Below are positions 27,548-37,503 of a stretch of DNA of 64,000 bases, piece after piece. The DNA comes from Psychrobacter sp. Choline-02u-9 (GTDB lineage: Bacteria; Pseudomonadota; Gammaproteobacteria; Pseudomonadales; Moraxellaceae). Positions within the stretch are counted from its first letter, which is position 1. Every line of letters begins with the position of its first letter. Where the stretch lies: positions 29,895 to 93,894 of the forward strand of contig NZ_PJBF01000057.1 of NCBI RefSeq assembly GCF_002836505.1, read 5' to 3'. Both the position numbers and the translations under genes were made by a program. The notes under the pieces are model-generated. The model saw only the letters and a program-made list of their open reading frames with translations. It was not told the origin of the DNA and did not search any database.

Positions 27548-28027
27548 AATTTTATCTCTCTTGTTTTATTACTTCTATCACCACTCATCAACATATATAT
27601 TGGTTTAATAATAAATCAGTTGGTGGTCAAAGAATTGTTTAGAAGGGGTGAAAATGTGCCATTATATTAACATGTTTGCCCTAATTTGACAGATACAGGC
27701 TGGTTAAATTGTTTAACAACTAGTATTAGCACAATAAATCGAAACGGTGCAGCACAAGAGTGTCTAATCTGTTATTTAATACGATTATCCTTATCAAAGT
27801 ATGTATCTCAGCAAGGTAGAAGTCTTATGTTTACCTCGTTTATATAGTAGCTAGTGATTAGTAGCTAGCGATATTAATGACATTAAAAATCAGTCAAAGT
27901 TTTGCCCTTTTGTCCATATAACCGTTGCTCATAAAGTGGCTATCGTGCCAAATATAGCTATCATGTCCAAAAGATTAACCACCAAAAATCCTTATCTTAA
28001 AACCAATTTACATAAGTAGTTAAATTT
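27548..28027. other. Intergenic region between divergent trxA and the pseudouridine synthase gene
   Basis: 480 bases, no gene recognised. Contains a possible trxA -10 at 27661-27666 and a 14-base tandem duplication at 27845-27872. Confidence 0.45.
27845..27872. repeat. Tandem 14-base duplication
   Basis: TAGTAGCTAGTGAT is followed at once by TAGTAGCTAGCGAT, one difference in 14. The unit itself contains the palindrome CTAG/AGCT. No function can be assigned. Confidence 0.6.
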
Positions 28028-28741
28028 ATGCCTTTTACCGATGAAGAAGTTAATGCCCTCAATGCCCAAGAAGGCGCTTATCCGCTTGAGTTTTTCAAAA
28101 AATTTGCGCAAGAAATTACGGTTTATGAAGACGATGACATTTGGGTGGTTGATAAACCTGCAGGCCTATTAAGCGTCGATGGTAAAACACTCAAAGTCAG
28201 TCTGCTTGCTCGTCTTGAGCGCGCCAATCCAGCTGTCAAATTGATTCATCGTTTAGATATGGACACCTCGGGACTGCTTATTTTTGCAAAAAACGCAGCA
28301 GCGCAAACCAATATCAGTAAGCAATTCATCGAGCGTCTACCGCAAAAGAAATACCAAGCACGTGTTTTTGGTGAATGGGAGCAGGTCGGCGCAACTGGTG
28401 AGATATCAGTGCCAGTGCGCTATGAGCCAAGTACCAAACCGCGCCATATCGTCGACCACGACTGGTCAAAGCATGCGCTGACGTTATATGAAGTTGTGGC
28501 TCACGAAACCTGTAATGGCGAGGCAGTCACTCGGGTCATGCTAAAGCCAGTCACGGGCCGTAGTCATCAGCTACGCGTACATATGGTGCATGTCGACCAT
28601 GTGATGATTGGCGATCCGATTTATGCTGAAGGTGCTGCACTAGAGATAGCCCCGAGGCTCAACTTACATGCACAGCAATTGCGTTTAAAGCATCCGGTAC
28701 TGGGTGCTTGGATGGATTGGGAAAGTCCCTGCCCATTTTAA
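28028..28741 (+). CDS. RluA family pseudouridine synthase
   Basis: Converts uridine to pseudouridine in rRNA and/or tRNA. The catalytic Asp lies in HRLDMDTSGLLIF (around residue 81), preceded by VVDKPAGLLSVDG; KPVTGRSHQLRVHM is the conserved C-terminal RluA signature. There is no S4 domain, and the 237-residue length fits the short RluA branch (23S U746/tRNA U32 in E. coli) better than RluC or RluD; the exact target is not provable from sequence. No strong ribosome site is seen before the ATG. Confidence 0.88.
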   Translation: MPFTDEEVNALNAQEGAYPLEFFKKFAQEITVYEDDDIWVVDKPAGLLSVDGKTLKVSLLARLERANPAVKLIHRLDMDTSGLLIFAKNAAAQTNISKQFIERLPQKKYQARVFGEWEQVGATGEISVPVRYEPSTKPRHIVDHDWSKHALTLYEVVAHETCNGEAVTRVMLKPVTGRSHQLRVHMVHVDHVMIGDPIYAEGAALEIAPRLNLHAQQLRLKHPVLGAWMDWESPCPF

Positions 28742-28835
28742 ATCGTTAGATTTTACCGCTTGCGGTTAATAGATGCGATAAATGGCTCTAAAGCCAGCTA
28801 TAAAATGCCAGTCATGCAAACACAAGGATGAAAGT

Positions 28836-30461
28836 ATGCTTGATATCACCACTACCAAACAGGCCATCAAAAACCGCCTTAAAGGTAGAAGTTCAAAGAC
28901 GGGTAAGGTAGCCGACTATGAAGTATTGATCATCGGTGCGGGTATTGCAGGTATTGGCATGGCTTGCCGTTTACAGCAACAGCAGCATAAAGGCTTATTC
29001 GGTCATAAAGCCCCAAAAAAGCAAAAGCAGGCAAAACCGACTAATAAGCAAAAACCTCCACAGCGCTTTGCTATCTTAGAAAAGCGTGCTGATTTGGGTG
29101 GTACATGGGATTTATTTACCTATCCTGGGATTCGCTCTGACTCTGACGCCCTGACCTTTGGCTATAATTTTAGGCCATGGCTTGATTATAGAATGCTTGC
29201 AGCAGGCGATGATATCAAGCGCTATATCGCCGATACGGCACACGAGTTTGGGGTGACCAAACATATCCATTATCAGCATGAAGTTCAGCAGATATCATGG
29301 TCTAGTGAGGATCAACAGTGGTCAGCGACCATCAAAAACCATGCAAGCGGTGAGATGTTTGTTAAGACTGCCAAGTTTATCGTAGGTGCCACTGGCTATT
29401 ATGACTATGAGCAAGGCTATCGCCCTCACTTTGAGGGAGAAGAGAATTTCCACGGTCAAATCGTCCATCCACAGCACTGGAATAATCTAGACTATAATGA
29501 TAAAAAAGTCGTCGTTATTGGTAGCGGTGCCACAGCGATGACGTTGCTACCTGCGCTAGTAGATAAAGACAGTAATCAGTGTGCACGTCATGTCACGATG
29601 CTACAGCGTACGCCGACCTATGTGGCGAGCGTGCCGGGTGATGACCATGCTATGGACTGGCTATCAGGCAAGTTTTCACCATTATCAAAAGAGCAGGCTT
29701 ATACGGCACTACGCGCGCGCAACGTGTTACGGCAACAAGGCCTGTACAAAGTTGCGACTCATGCACCCAAGGTGATGAAAGCAGTCTTAAAAAATGGAGT
29801 AAAAAAAGAGTTAAAGGGTAGCGGCGTTGATAGCAACCATTTTATGCCTGACTATAATCCGTGGGATCAACGAGTATGCGCGGTACCTGACGGTGATTTA
29901 TTCAAGGCCTTGCAGGACAAACGTGCAACAGTGGTAACCGATCAAATCAGCCACTTTACTGAGACAGGAGTTATGCTGCAATCTGGCCAGCATCTCGACG
30001 CTGATATCATCGTTACTGCGACTGGCTTAAAGCTACAGATGTTGGGCGGGGCTGTGGTATATATCGATGGTCAAGCTGTCGATATTGGCACGCGTATGAC
30101 CTACAAAGCGGTCATGATAGAAGGCATACCTAATCTGGCAGCACTGTTTGGCTATACCAATGCTTCGTGGACACTAAAAATCGATTTGGCTTGTCAATAT
30201 GTAGTGAGGCTGTTGGGGTATATGCATAAAAACCATTATCAAGTCGCCATGCCACAAGCACAGACTGACGATATGACAGCCTGTGCTCAAGCAGATACCG
30301 TGATGGGTTCGCTATCGTCTGGTTATGTCAGACGCGGCAAAGACGAGCTACCTAAGCAAGGCGATCGCTATCCTTGGTTCGTGACCAACAACTATTTAAG
30401 CGATCGAATCATGCTTAAGTATCGTAAGGTAAAAGACGACTGGTTACGGTTCAGTCGTTAG
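28836..30461 (+). CDS. Flavin-containing (Baeyer-Villiger type) monooxygenase
   Basis: FAD- and NADPH-dependent oxygenase of about 541 residues. The FAD Rossmann motif IIGAGIAGIG starts at Gly34, the NADPH one is VVVIGSGATAM, and between them lies the fingerprint FHGQIVHPQHW (FxGxxxHxxxW) typical of Baeyer-Villiger monooxygenases and FMOs. GGTWDLFTYPGIRSDSD is also conserved. A Lys/Gln/Pro-rich insertion of about 25 residues (near 55-80) interrupts the usual loop after the first helix. ATG 28836 is chosen because AAGGATG precedes it; an earlier in-frame ATG at 28782 lacks a site. Substrate unknown. Confidence 0.87.
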   Translation: MLDITTTKQAIKNRLKGRSSKTGKVADYEVLIIGAGIAGIGMACRLQQQQHKGLFGHKAPKKQKQAKPTNKQKPPQRFAILEKRADLGGTWDLFTYPGIRSDSDALTFGYNFRPWLDYRMLAAGDDIKRYIADTAHEFGVTKHIHYQHEVQQISWSSEDQQWSATIKNHASGEMFVKTAKFIVGATGYYDYEQGYRPHFEGEENFHGQIVHPQHWNNLDYNDKKVVVIGSGATAMTLLPALVDKDSNQCARHVTMLQRTPTYVASVPGDDHAMDWLSGKFSPLSKEQAYTALRARNVLRQQGLYKVATHAPKVMKAVLKNGVKKELKGSGVDSNHFMPDYNPWDQRVCAVPDGDLFKALQDKRATVVTDQISHFTETGVMLQSGQHLDADIIVTATGLKLQMLGGAVVYIDGQAVDIGTRMTYKAVMIEGIPNLAALFGYTNASWTLKIDLACQYVVRLLGYMHKNHYQVAMPQAQTDDMTACAQADTVMGSLSSGYVRRGKDELPKQGDRYPWFVTNNYLSDRIMLKYRKVKDDWLRFSR

Positions 30462-30472
30462 TATCTTGGTAA

Positions 30473-31420
30473 TTATTGATGATGGTTGTCGATGAAATCG
30501 GCCACTTGCTTGCTTAACATCTGCCACAAGGTCTCTTGAGCGCTTTTGCTGCCCCATGCATTATGCGGACTAAAGATAACACGCGGATGGTCGCTGATAT
30601 TGAGCAAAGGGTCATTATCGGCGATCGGTTCTTGTTCAAACACATCGCTAGCATAGCCGATGATTTGCTCATTATTAACCGCGTCAGTTAATGCCTGGCT
30701 ATCAACGATGCCGCCACGGGCGACGTTGACAATGAGCGGTTGTTTAACCATTTTTGCCAGAGTATCTTTATTAATAAGATGCTCAGTTTGTTCGTTCAAT
30801 GGGCAGTGCAGACTGATCACATCCGCACGCGCCAGCACTTCATCAAACGCGGTATAGTCGTCGCTGCGTGGTTCACGTCCTTGGTGCTCTGCCCACAGTA
30901 CGGTCATACCAAAGGCACGAGCAATCTCGGTCACGCGCTTGCCGATAGTGCCAATACCGATAATACCTAATGTCTTATCTTCCAAATCAATCAGCGGAAT
31001 ATCCAGCAGGCAAAAATTACCGTTTGCCAGCCACGTGCCATCAGCGACTTTCTGATGATAATGAATACCAGCACGCATCGCTGTCAGCATGAGCATAAAT
31101 GTGTGTTCGGGAACGCTTTTGACCGCATAACCAGCGACATTGAACAGCGCAACATCGTGCTTATCGCAAGCGGCTTGATCGACGTTGTTCATGCCAGTGG
31201 CAGTCAGTTGGATCAGCTTAAGTTTCGGTAATTGCTTTATCACCTCAGCACCAATTTGTACTTTATTGGTGATAATAATATCGGCGTCTTTGCAGCGCTC
31301 AATGATGACAGCCGTGTCTTTTGGCGTGTCGTTATAAGTGATGTAATCGCTCACACCTATTGGCGCTGGCAGGTCAATACCATCAGAAAACGTACCTTTA
31401 TCTAAAAAAACGGCTTGCAT
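30473..31420 (-). CDS. D-2-hydroxyacid dehydrogenase (glycerate dehydrogenase-like)
   Basis: NAD(P)-dependent reductase interconverting 2-keto acids and D-2-hydroxy acids. The nucleotide-binding motif is GIIGIGTIGKRV, the catalytic Arg lies in VNVARGGIVD, the Glu in the FEQEP region and the acid His in SPHNAWGS. Length is 315 residues. The HNAW form instead of HxxG/HIAW and the opening MQAVFLDKGTF resemble glycerate/hydroxypyruvate reductases (HprA-like), but the substrate is inferred. AAGGA precedes the ATG. It converges with the monooxygenase gene, 11 bases apart, without an evident terminator. Confidence 0.85.
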   Translation of the reverse strand: MQAVFLDKGTFSDGIDLPAPIGVSDYITYNDTPKDTAVIIERCKDADIIITNKVQIGAEVIKQLPKLKLIQLTATGMNNVDQAACDKHDVALFNVAGYAVKSVPEHTFMLMLTAMRAGIHYHQKVADGTWLANGNFCLLDIPLIDLEDKTLGIIGIGTIGKRVTEIARAFGMTVLWAEHQGREPRSDDYTAFDEVLARADVISLHCPLNEQTEHLINKDTLAKMVKQPLIVNVARGGIVDSQALTDAVNNEQIIGYASDVFEQEPIADNDPLLNISDHPRVIFSPHNAWGSKSAQETLWQMLSKQVADFIDNHHQ

Positions 31421-31874
31421 GGCTAGTCCTTACTTATTGTTGTCTTATAGATAATTAGCGAATAAATGGCTATCGCATGATTTCTTATCGGCTTAATGTA
31501 GCACGTTGATATTTTTAGTCAAAAACGAATTGGCCAAATATCGATTGAATAGATATAAGCTGCTGTTGAAATAGGATAATCTGTATTATTTAACAATCGT
31601 ATATTGGTCTGACATAGTATCGATTAAATAGCTGATAAAATCATAGCTATCGCAAGCTGCCTCTTGAAAAGTCAACTTAACGCACTCATCTACCCGCTAA
31701 CGTTATATAATGGTTGGGCTGAACGATTGGCTTGATTGGTGTTGTGGCACTTCTTCTATGTCTTTTTGACATTTTATGATGTGAACAACCTTATTTAGCT
31801 ATTGTTAGCCGCCATTGCTGTTTTCTAAGCTATCTATCTAAATTTCATTATCTGAGTACAAAAGACATCGCCTT
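31421..31874. other. Intergenic region between divergent hydroxyacid dehydrogenase gene and rapA
   Basis: 454 bases without a credible gene. A TATAAT at 31706-31711 could be part of a rapA promoter, giving a leader of about 160 bases; its -35 partner is poor. Confidence 0.4.
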
Positions 31875-34763
31875 ATGACTATCTCTATTGCTTCATTGCA
31901 CAGTACTGAATTCGCCGTTGGTCAACGTTATTTATCTGATACGGAGTCTGAGCTTGGCTTAGGTGTGGTCATCGATGTTGACGATCGGTGTGTGCATATT
32001 TTATTTCCGCAAAGTGAAGAGACACGCGTCTACGCAAAAAACTCTGCGCCATTATCGCGCGTGGTGTTTAAAGTAGGCGATAGCATCTACGATCAAGATG
32101 GAAAAAGCTATACGGTCAATGCCGTTGATGAAGTGATGGGCGTACTTAAATATGGCGTCGATGAGCACGAGCGCGGCATCATGGAAACCCGCCTTGCTGC
32201 CAATATCACATTGGCCAAGCCGCTTGAACGCTTGCTTGCTGGCCGTATTGAGCGCGGTGACTGGTATGAGCTGCGTCAAGACATCTTGCGCATGCAGTCA
32301 GCGCTAGCAGGCCACCCACTAAAAGGCCTAATGGGTGCACGTGTCGATATCATCGAGCATCAGCTATATATCGCACATGAAGTCGGTAAGCGTATCGCGC
32401 CGCGTGTATTATTGGCTGATGAAGTTGGCCTTGGTAAGACCATCGAAGCGGGCATGATTATTCATCAGCAGTTGCTAACGGGCAAAGCTGAGCGTGTGTT
32501 GATTTTGGTACCAGATAGTTTGCAGTATCAATGGATGATTGAGCTGCGTCGCCGCTTTAACCTAAACTTTGCCTTGTTTGATCTAGTGCGTACTGCGGCT
32601 ATTAAAGAACACGATCCTGAACAAAACGTCTTTGCCACTGAGCAATGTATCATTGGTGGTATGGATCTATTGCTTGATCACCCAGACTTATATGACCAAG
32701 CGATGGATGCAGGGTTTGATTTATTGGTTGTTGATGAAGCGCATCATCTGCATTGGGATGAAGCACAGGGCGGCAATGATAAGTATGACTTGATTGCAGA
32801 TTTCGCCGAAGAAACGCCAGGCGTGATGCTGTTGACAGCAACGCCAGAGCAGCTCGGTGCGCAAAGCCACTTTGCCCGTCTGCGTCTGCTTGATCCAGAT
32901 CGTTTTGATGATTTAGATGAGTTTATCGATGGTCAAGAAGCTTTTGCAGAGACAGCAGCAGTTGCTGGTGTCTTAATAGAAGAAAAGCCATTGAATGAAG
33001 GTCAAATCGCTGCCTTAAGTAGCTTATTAGATATTAGTATTGAAGAACTATCTTCAATCAATGAAGATGAAAAACTAAGAACTCATGCACTAAATGAGCT
33101 ATTAGATCGTCATGGTACAGGTCGTATTTTGTTCCGTAATACTCGTGAGAGCGTCAAAGGGTTCTATGGCCGTAGTAGCCAACCATATCCACTGCCACTT
33201 CCTGAGGCATGGAAAGACAGCTATCAAACCAATGGTAAGTTGCGTGAGCAGCTATGGGGCGAAGAAAACCAACCAGACGGTGGCTGGCTAGAAGATGATC
33301 CACGCGTTTCTTGGTTGATTGATATCTTACGCGGTGAGCTTAAGCATCAAAAAGTGCTATTAATCGCTCGTAGTGGGGCGACGGTAGAGAGTTTAGAAGC
33401 GGTATTGCGTCTGCATGCAGGTATCAAAACAGCTATCTTTACTGAGCAAATGACTTTGCTTGAGCGTGACCAAGCAGCTGCATTCTTTGCAGATAGCGAA
33501 GGCGCGCAGATACTACTATGTTCAGAGATTGGTTCAGAAGGTCGTAACTTCCAGTTTGCAAGCCAGTTAATACTATGGGATTTGCCTGCTAATCCAGATA
33601 CGTTAGAGCAGCGTATCGGCCGTCTAGATCGTATCGGTCAGACGCAGCAAATTATGCTACATGTACCTTACGTACAAGGTACAGCGCAAGAGCGTCTGTA
33701 TCAGTGGTATAACGATGCGCTGAACATGTTCAATCAGATATCGCCAACCGCACAAAGCGTACAAGAGCAATATATTCAAGAGCTTAAGCCAATGCTTGAG
33801 GGTGCTGATACTTCTGAGAACAATGTCATCTTGCAAGACATTATTGACGAGGCGCTACAGACACGTTTGGGACTAGAAGCACAGCTACAAGCTGGTCGTG
33901 ATCGTCTGTTAGAGTACAACTCATGTCGTCCGCGTGTCGCAGGTCGTATCGCCGATGCTATGCGTGACTTCGATGGTAATAATTTGCTGCCGCACTTTAT
34001 TGAGCGTTTCTTTGCCTCTGCCAATATCGATCACAACATTCAACGTGATGGCTCGTGGGTGATCGCACCTATCGATAGCACCGAGATCAGTGACTATATT
34101 GATGGTTTGCCACTTGGTGATGAAGACGGTATGACGTTGACCTTCGAGCGTGAGCAAGCGCTTCAGCGTGAAGATATCGAATTCATCACTCATGAGCATC
34201 CATTGATGCGGGCAATTTATGAGCTAGCGAGCACCAGCACCTTTGGTAATACGACAGTTGCCATGCTAAAAAGTGCCGCGGTTCCGCAAGGTATGGTACT
34301 GCTAGAGGTGAATTTCCGTGTTGAAGCAATCGCGCCAAAAGTGCTCAATCTGCCAGCGACTTTGTCCACGCAAAATATCCGTGTCTTTATCAGTGAGCAA
34401 GGCAGTGATTTATCGGCTCGTATCAGTGCTGAGATGATTATGCCGCACGTTGAGCGATTGGATAAAAACCGTGCTCGCCAAGTCATTAAAGTACGCGGCG
34501 ATGTGATTGAGCAGCGTTATTACGAAGCTGAAGACATTGCTCGTCAGCAGATCGCTGAGATTGGTGAGCAAGCAAGTAGCCGCTTTAGCCAGCAGTGGTC
34601 ACGTGAAATCAAGCGTCTAAAACATCTACAGACGATCAATCCAAACGTACGTCCTGAAGAGATTGAGCGTTTAGAGCAGCTTAAAGCTCAAGGTGAGCAA
34701 GCACTTGGTAACTTATCGCTAGTGCCGGATTCTATTCGCGTACTCGTAGCAGTTAAGCCATAA
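31875..34763 (+). CDS. rapA: RNA polymerase-associated ATPase RapA (HepA)
   Basis: Swi2/Snf2 ATPase that binds RNA polymerase and recycles it after transcription. The N-terminal Tudor-like region (about 1-110, FAVGQRYLSDTESELGLGVV) is followed by the helicase lobes: LADEVGLGKTIEAGMI (Walker A), VVDEAHHLHW (DEAH-type box), LLTATPEQLG, and in lobe 2 SEIGSEGRNFQFA and LEQRIGRLDRIGQ. The C-terminal domain extends to 962 residues (968 in E. coli). No gene is closely linked upstream; a terminator follows. Confidence 0.97.
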   Translation: MTISIASLHSTEFAVGQRYLSDTESELGLGVVIDVDDRCVHILFPQSEETRVYAKNSAPLSRVVFKVGDSIYDQDGKSYTVNAVDEVMGVLKYGVDEHERGIMETRLAANITLAKPLERLLAGRIERGDWYELRQDILRMQSALAGHPLKGLMGARVDIIEHQLYIAHEVGKRIAPRVLLADEVGLGKTIEAGMIIHQQLLTGKAERVLILVPDSLQYQWMIELRRRFNLNFALFDLVRTAAIKEHDPEQNVFATEQCIIGGMDLLLDHPDLYDQAMDAGFDLLVVDEAHHLHWDEAQGGNDKYDLIADFAEETPGVMLLTATPEQLGAQSHFARLRLLDPDRFDDLDEFIDGQEAFAETAAVAGVLIEEKPLNEGQIAALSSLLDISIEELSSINEDEKLRTHALNELLDRHGTGRILFRNTRESVKGFYGRSSQPYPLPLPEAWKDSYQTNGKLREQLWGEENQPDGGWLEDDPRVSWLIDILRGELKHQKVLLIARSGATVESLEAVLRLHAGIKTAIFTEQMTLLERDQAAAFFADSEGAQILLCSEIGSEGRNFQFASQLILWDLPANPDTLEQRIGRLDRIGQTQQIMLHVPYVQGTAQERLYQWYNDALNMFNQISPTAQSVQEQYIQELKPMLEGADTSENNVILQDIIDEALQTRLGLEAQLQAGRDRLLEYNSCRPRVAGRIADAMRDFDGNNLLPHFIERFFASANIDHNIQRDGSWVIAPIDSTEISDYIDGLPLGDEDGMTLTFEREQALQREDIEFITHEHPLMRAIYELASTSTFGNTTVAMLKSAAVPQGMVLLEVNFRVEAIAPKVLNLPATLSTQNIRVFISEQGSDLSARISAEMIMPHVERLDKNRARQVIKVRGDVIEQRYYEAEDIARQQIAEIGEQASSRFSQQWSREIKRLKHLQTINPNVRPEEIERLEQLKAQGEQALGNLSLVPDSIRVLVAVKP

Positions 34764-34780
34764 ACATCGGCGTATTTGTC

Positions 34781-34814
34781 AAAAACGAGGTGTTATTATA
34801 CATCTCGTTTTTTT
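34781..34814 (+). terminator. Terminator after rapA
   Basis: AAAAACGAGGTG and CATCTCGTTTTT form a stem (one wobble) around TTATTATA, followed by more T. It lies 18 bases after the rapA stop. Confidence 0.85.
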
Positions 34815-35123
34815 ATGGTTGAGATTGCTTGCTTTGATCTTTAGTTGAGATTTGTCTGGCAAAAACAGATAAGCAATACTTATGAGTAAGCCGACAGCAA
34901 CTAGTCAAAGCCACCAATATTGGGTAAGATGTTTACCTTTTCTATAGAAAATAAATATTCGGTGATAACATCGCTAACGATGTCTGTATGTTTATTTTAA
35001 GGTCTCCTTCGACAGATCTTAACAAGTGATCTCGCATTATTTTACATTCAAATATGATGGCTATATGGCATCAATATCATCAGATGCTGAGCGTTTTTGA
35101 TAAAAATAAGGAAACATATCGTC
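34815..35123. other. Spacer between rapA terminator and tesB
   Basis: About 310 bases, AT-rich, no gene. It should contain the tesB promoter; nothing distinctive was seen. Confidence 0.4.
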
Positions 35124-36026
35124 ATGTCCGACAATCTACAACTGATTGATGAGCTGCTGGCTACTATCGCGCTTATTGAAGTTACCCCTGATGTGTTTGA
35201 GGGTAAAAGCCATGACTATGTGGGCAGTCGTATATTTGGTGGGCAAGTGCTCGCTCAAGCGATTATGGCAGCGGCGCATACATTAGATAAAGACAAACCT
35301 TGTCACTCACTGCATGGATATTTTTTGCGTGGTGGCGATATCAACCAACCAGTGATATACCAAGTCCGTCGATTGCGTGATGGTCGTAGCTTGTCTGCAC
35401 GTGAAGTCACGGCTATCCAGTACAAAGAAGTACGTGGTAAGCCGCCTGTTGAGCAAGTGATATTTTCAATGATTGCTTCGTTCTCACCGATGGAAGATGG
35501 GCTTGAGTATCAAGAAGACATGCCTGTCTATCCACCGCCAGAAGACTTGCTAACAGAGCAAGATTTAAAAGAAGAGAATGTCGGAAAAGTGCCAGAAGCA
35601 CTAAAGGCAAGATTTATGCGCCGCCGTCATGTCGAGATTAAGCCAGTGAAGCCGCGTAATCCGATTAGCCCAGAACCTATGAAACCCAAGCAAGCAAACT
35701 GGCTACGCATTCGTGAGTTAGGCAATCAGCCAGTGGCTATTCAGCAGGCACTATTGGCATTTTCGTCAGACTTTTATTTGGTTGGCACAGGGCTGATGTC
35801 TCATGGTGTTAGCTTTATGACCAGTGGTCTGCAAGCTGCCAGTATCGATCACTCGATGCATTTCCATCGCGATTTTGATTTGAATAAATGGATGCTGTAT
35901 GACATGTGGAGCGATACCACGTCTAATGCGAAAGGCTTGAATCATGGCCAGTTTTGGCAAGATGGCAAACTGGTCGCTACCGTGCAACAAGAAGGACTCA
36001 TGCGCTTGCGTGTGCCAAAGTCTTAG
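35124..36026 (+). CDS. tesB: Acyl-CoA thioesterase II
   Basis: Double-hotdog enzyme hydrolysing medium- to long-chain acyl-CoA. Family signatures: FGGQVLAQAIMAA near residue 40, HSLHGYFLRGGD, then in the second hotdog the catalytic Asp in SSDFYL, a Ser/Thr region ASIDHSMHFHR and the Gln in ATVQQEGLMR. The 300-residue length is usual (286 in E. coli), with a Pro-rich loop near 145-190. ATG 35124 (MSDNLQLID) is preferred over one nine codons upstream because AAGGAA lies between them. Monocistronic with its own terminator. Confidence 0.93.
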   Translation: MSDNLQLIDELLATIALIEVTPDVFEGKSHDYVGSRIFGGQVLAQAIMAAAHTLDKDKPCHSLHGYFLRGGDINQPVIYQVRRLRDGRSLSAREVTAIQYKEVRGKPPVEQVIFSMIASFSPMEDGLEYQEDMPVYPPPEDLLTEQDLKEENVGKVPEALKARFMRRRHVEIKPVKPRNPISPEPMKPKQANWLRIRELGNQPVAIQQALLAFSSDFYLVGTGLMSHGVSFMTSGLQAASIDHSMHFHRDFDLNKWMLYDMWSDTTSNAKGLNHGQFWQDGKLVATVQQEGLMRLRVPKS

Positions 36027-36063
36027 AGTGCTGTAGGCTCAGCTGCCTTTAGATTGTCATTAT

Positions 36064-36103
36064 AAAAAAGCGACTCGTTATTAATAATGAGTCGCTTTTT
36101 TTT
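36064..36103. terminator. Bidirectional terminator
   Basis: AAAAAAGCGACTC pairs perfectly with GAGTCGCTTTTTT across a 12-base AT loop. It serves the converging tesB and mutY genes. Confidence 0.9.
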
Positions 36104-36114
36104 ATTCCAACTTT

Positions 36115-37362
36115 TTACTCTAAGATCTTAACCATCGCGCGAGGTAGCCCTAGGCTGTCCTGCGCTTTTTGTTCGGTTAGCCATTTAAAGTCAATTTCAG
36201 CCGCTGCTAATTTTTGATTTAGTTCAGTTACCTGCGTCGCGTCAATCGTCAATTTACGCGGGGTCAAATACCAGTGAAAATGCGTCAGCGAATGCTTGAT
36301 AGGGGCATCATCGAGCAAGGTATTGCTAACTGATTTTGTGACCAGTTCATTTTTTATGAGCCATTCATTAATGATTTGCTCAGCGGTAGTAAATTCTGCT
36401 TCGTATATTTTTTCATTACTACGTACGTCATTTGGCATATTCGATAGTTTGTCATCGTTAGCTTCTACTTTCTTCGCAGTGCTACCACTCGTTTTACCAT
36501 CAATTCTCTCTACAAACTGTAATGGCAAGCTCCATAATCCACCCCAAATGCCATTATCAGGGCGTTGTAGCCACAATATCTCACCGTCTATATTTTCTAT
36601 CAGTAACGCATCACTAAACTTACTCGGTTTGGGCTGTTTTTTCGCTTTGACAGGATAATCAGTCTCGCGCCCCTCAGCATGTGCCAAGCAATCTTCTTGT
36701 AGCGGGCATAATAGGCAAGCAGGTTTGCTACGGGTACATAATGTCGCGCCCATATCCATCATGGCTTGTGCGAACAGTCCTGAGTTCTCTGTCGGTGTTA
36801 AACGCTCCGCTAATGCCCATAACTCTTTCGTCGTAGCAGACTTAGTGATGTCACCATCGATGGCGGCCCAGCGCGTCAATACCCGTTTGACATTGCCATC
36901 ACAGATGACGCCATAACGGTGTAATCCCATCGCCATAATTGCGCCTGCGGTCGATGGCCCAACACCAGAAATCGCTTCCCATCCTGTGAGCGTCTGCGGA
37001 AAGTTACCAGTTTCATCGATTACTTCGACCAACTGCTTGGCACCTTTATGCAAATTACGCGCACGCGCATAATAGCCAAGCCCTGCCCAATGCTCTGCTA
37101 CGGTATCCCACTCTGCTGCTGCCAAATCTTGCACGGTCGGAAACGATGCCATAAAACGTGCAAAGTAGGGCAGTACAGTGGTCACCTGCGTTTGCTGAAG
37201 CATCACTTCAGATAACCAAACGATATAAGGATTTGGCGTATCGGTCTGGTGCTGTTGCCAAGGTAAGTCATGGCGACCATTTTCGGCAAACCAATCGAGT
37301 AGGCGCGGGGCAAAGGAGTTAAGAGCAGTAGATGACTGAGAAAACTGAGTAGGCAAGAGCAT
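36115..37362 (-). CDS. mutY: Adenine DNA glycosylase MutY
   Basis: Removes adenine mispaired with 8-oxoguanine. The N-terminal domain has LPWQ...TPNPYIVWLSEVMLQQTQV, the helix-hairpin-helix ISGVGPSTAGAIM with the catalytic Asp region following at CDGNVKRVL, and a 4Fe-4S cluster with C-X6-C-X2-C-X5-C spacing (CTRSKPACLLCPLQEDC). The C-terminal Nudix-like 8-oxoG recognition domain starts near residue 245 and contains an acidic insertion (about 295-330), making 415 residues against 350 in E. coli. AAGGA touches the ATG, so a TTG two codons later could be the true start. Confidence 0.95.
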   Translation of the reverse strand: MLLPTQFSQSSTALNSFAPRLLDWFAENGRHDLPWQQHQTDTPNPYIVWLSEVMLQQTQVTTVLPYFARFMASFPTVQDLAAAEWDTVAEHWAGLGYYARARNLHKGAKQLVEVIDETGNFPQTLTGWEAISGVGPSTAGAIMAMGLHRYGVICDGNVKRVLTRWAAIDGDITKSATTKELWALAERLTPTENSGLFAQAMMDMGATLCTRSKPACLLCPLQEDCLAHAEGRETDYPVKAKKQPKPSKFSDALLIENIDGEILWLQRPDNGIWGGLWSLPLQFVERIDGKTSGSTAKKVEANDDKLSNMPNDVRSNEKIYEAEFTTAEQIINEWLIKNELVTKSVSNTLLDDAPIKHSLTHFHWYLTPRKLTIDATQVTELNQKLAAAEIDFKWLTEQKAQDSLGLPRAMVKILE

Positions 37363-37503
37363 TCCTTGTAAGTTGAACAGGGATATATAGAGTTTGGAGT
37401 TGGCAGGAAAAAAGGTAAATAGATAAAACTATTTACCAATATATGAGGCTTAATTGTTTATAAATAAAGGGGATAGATAGTATCGCTATAGAGAAGTAAG
37501 AGT

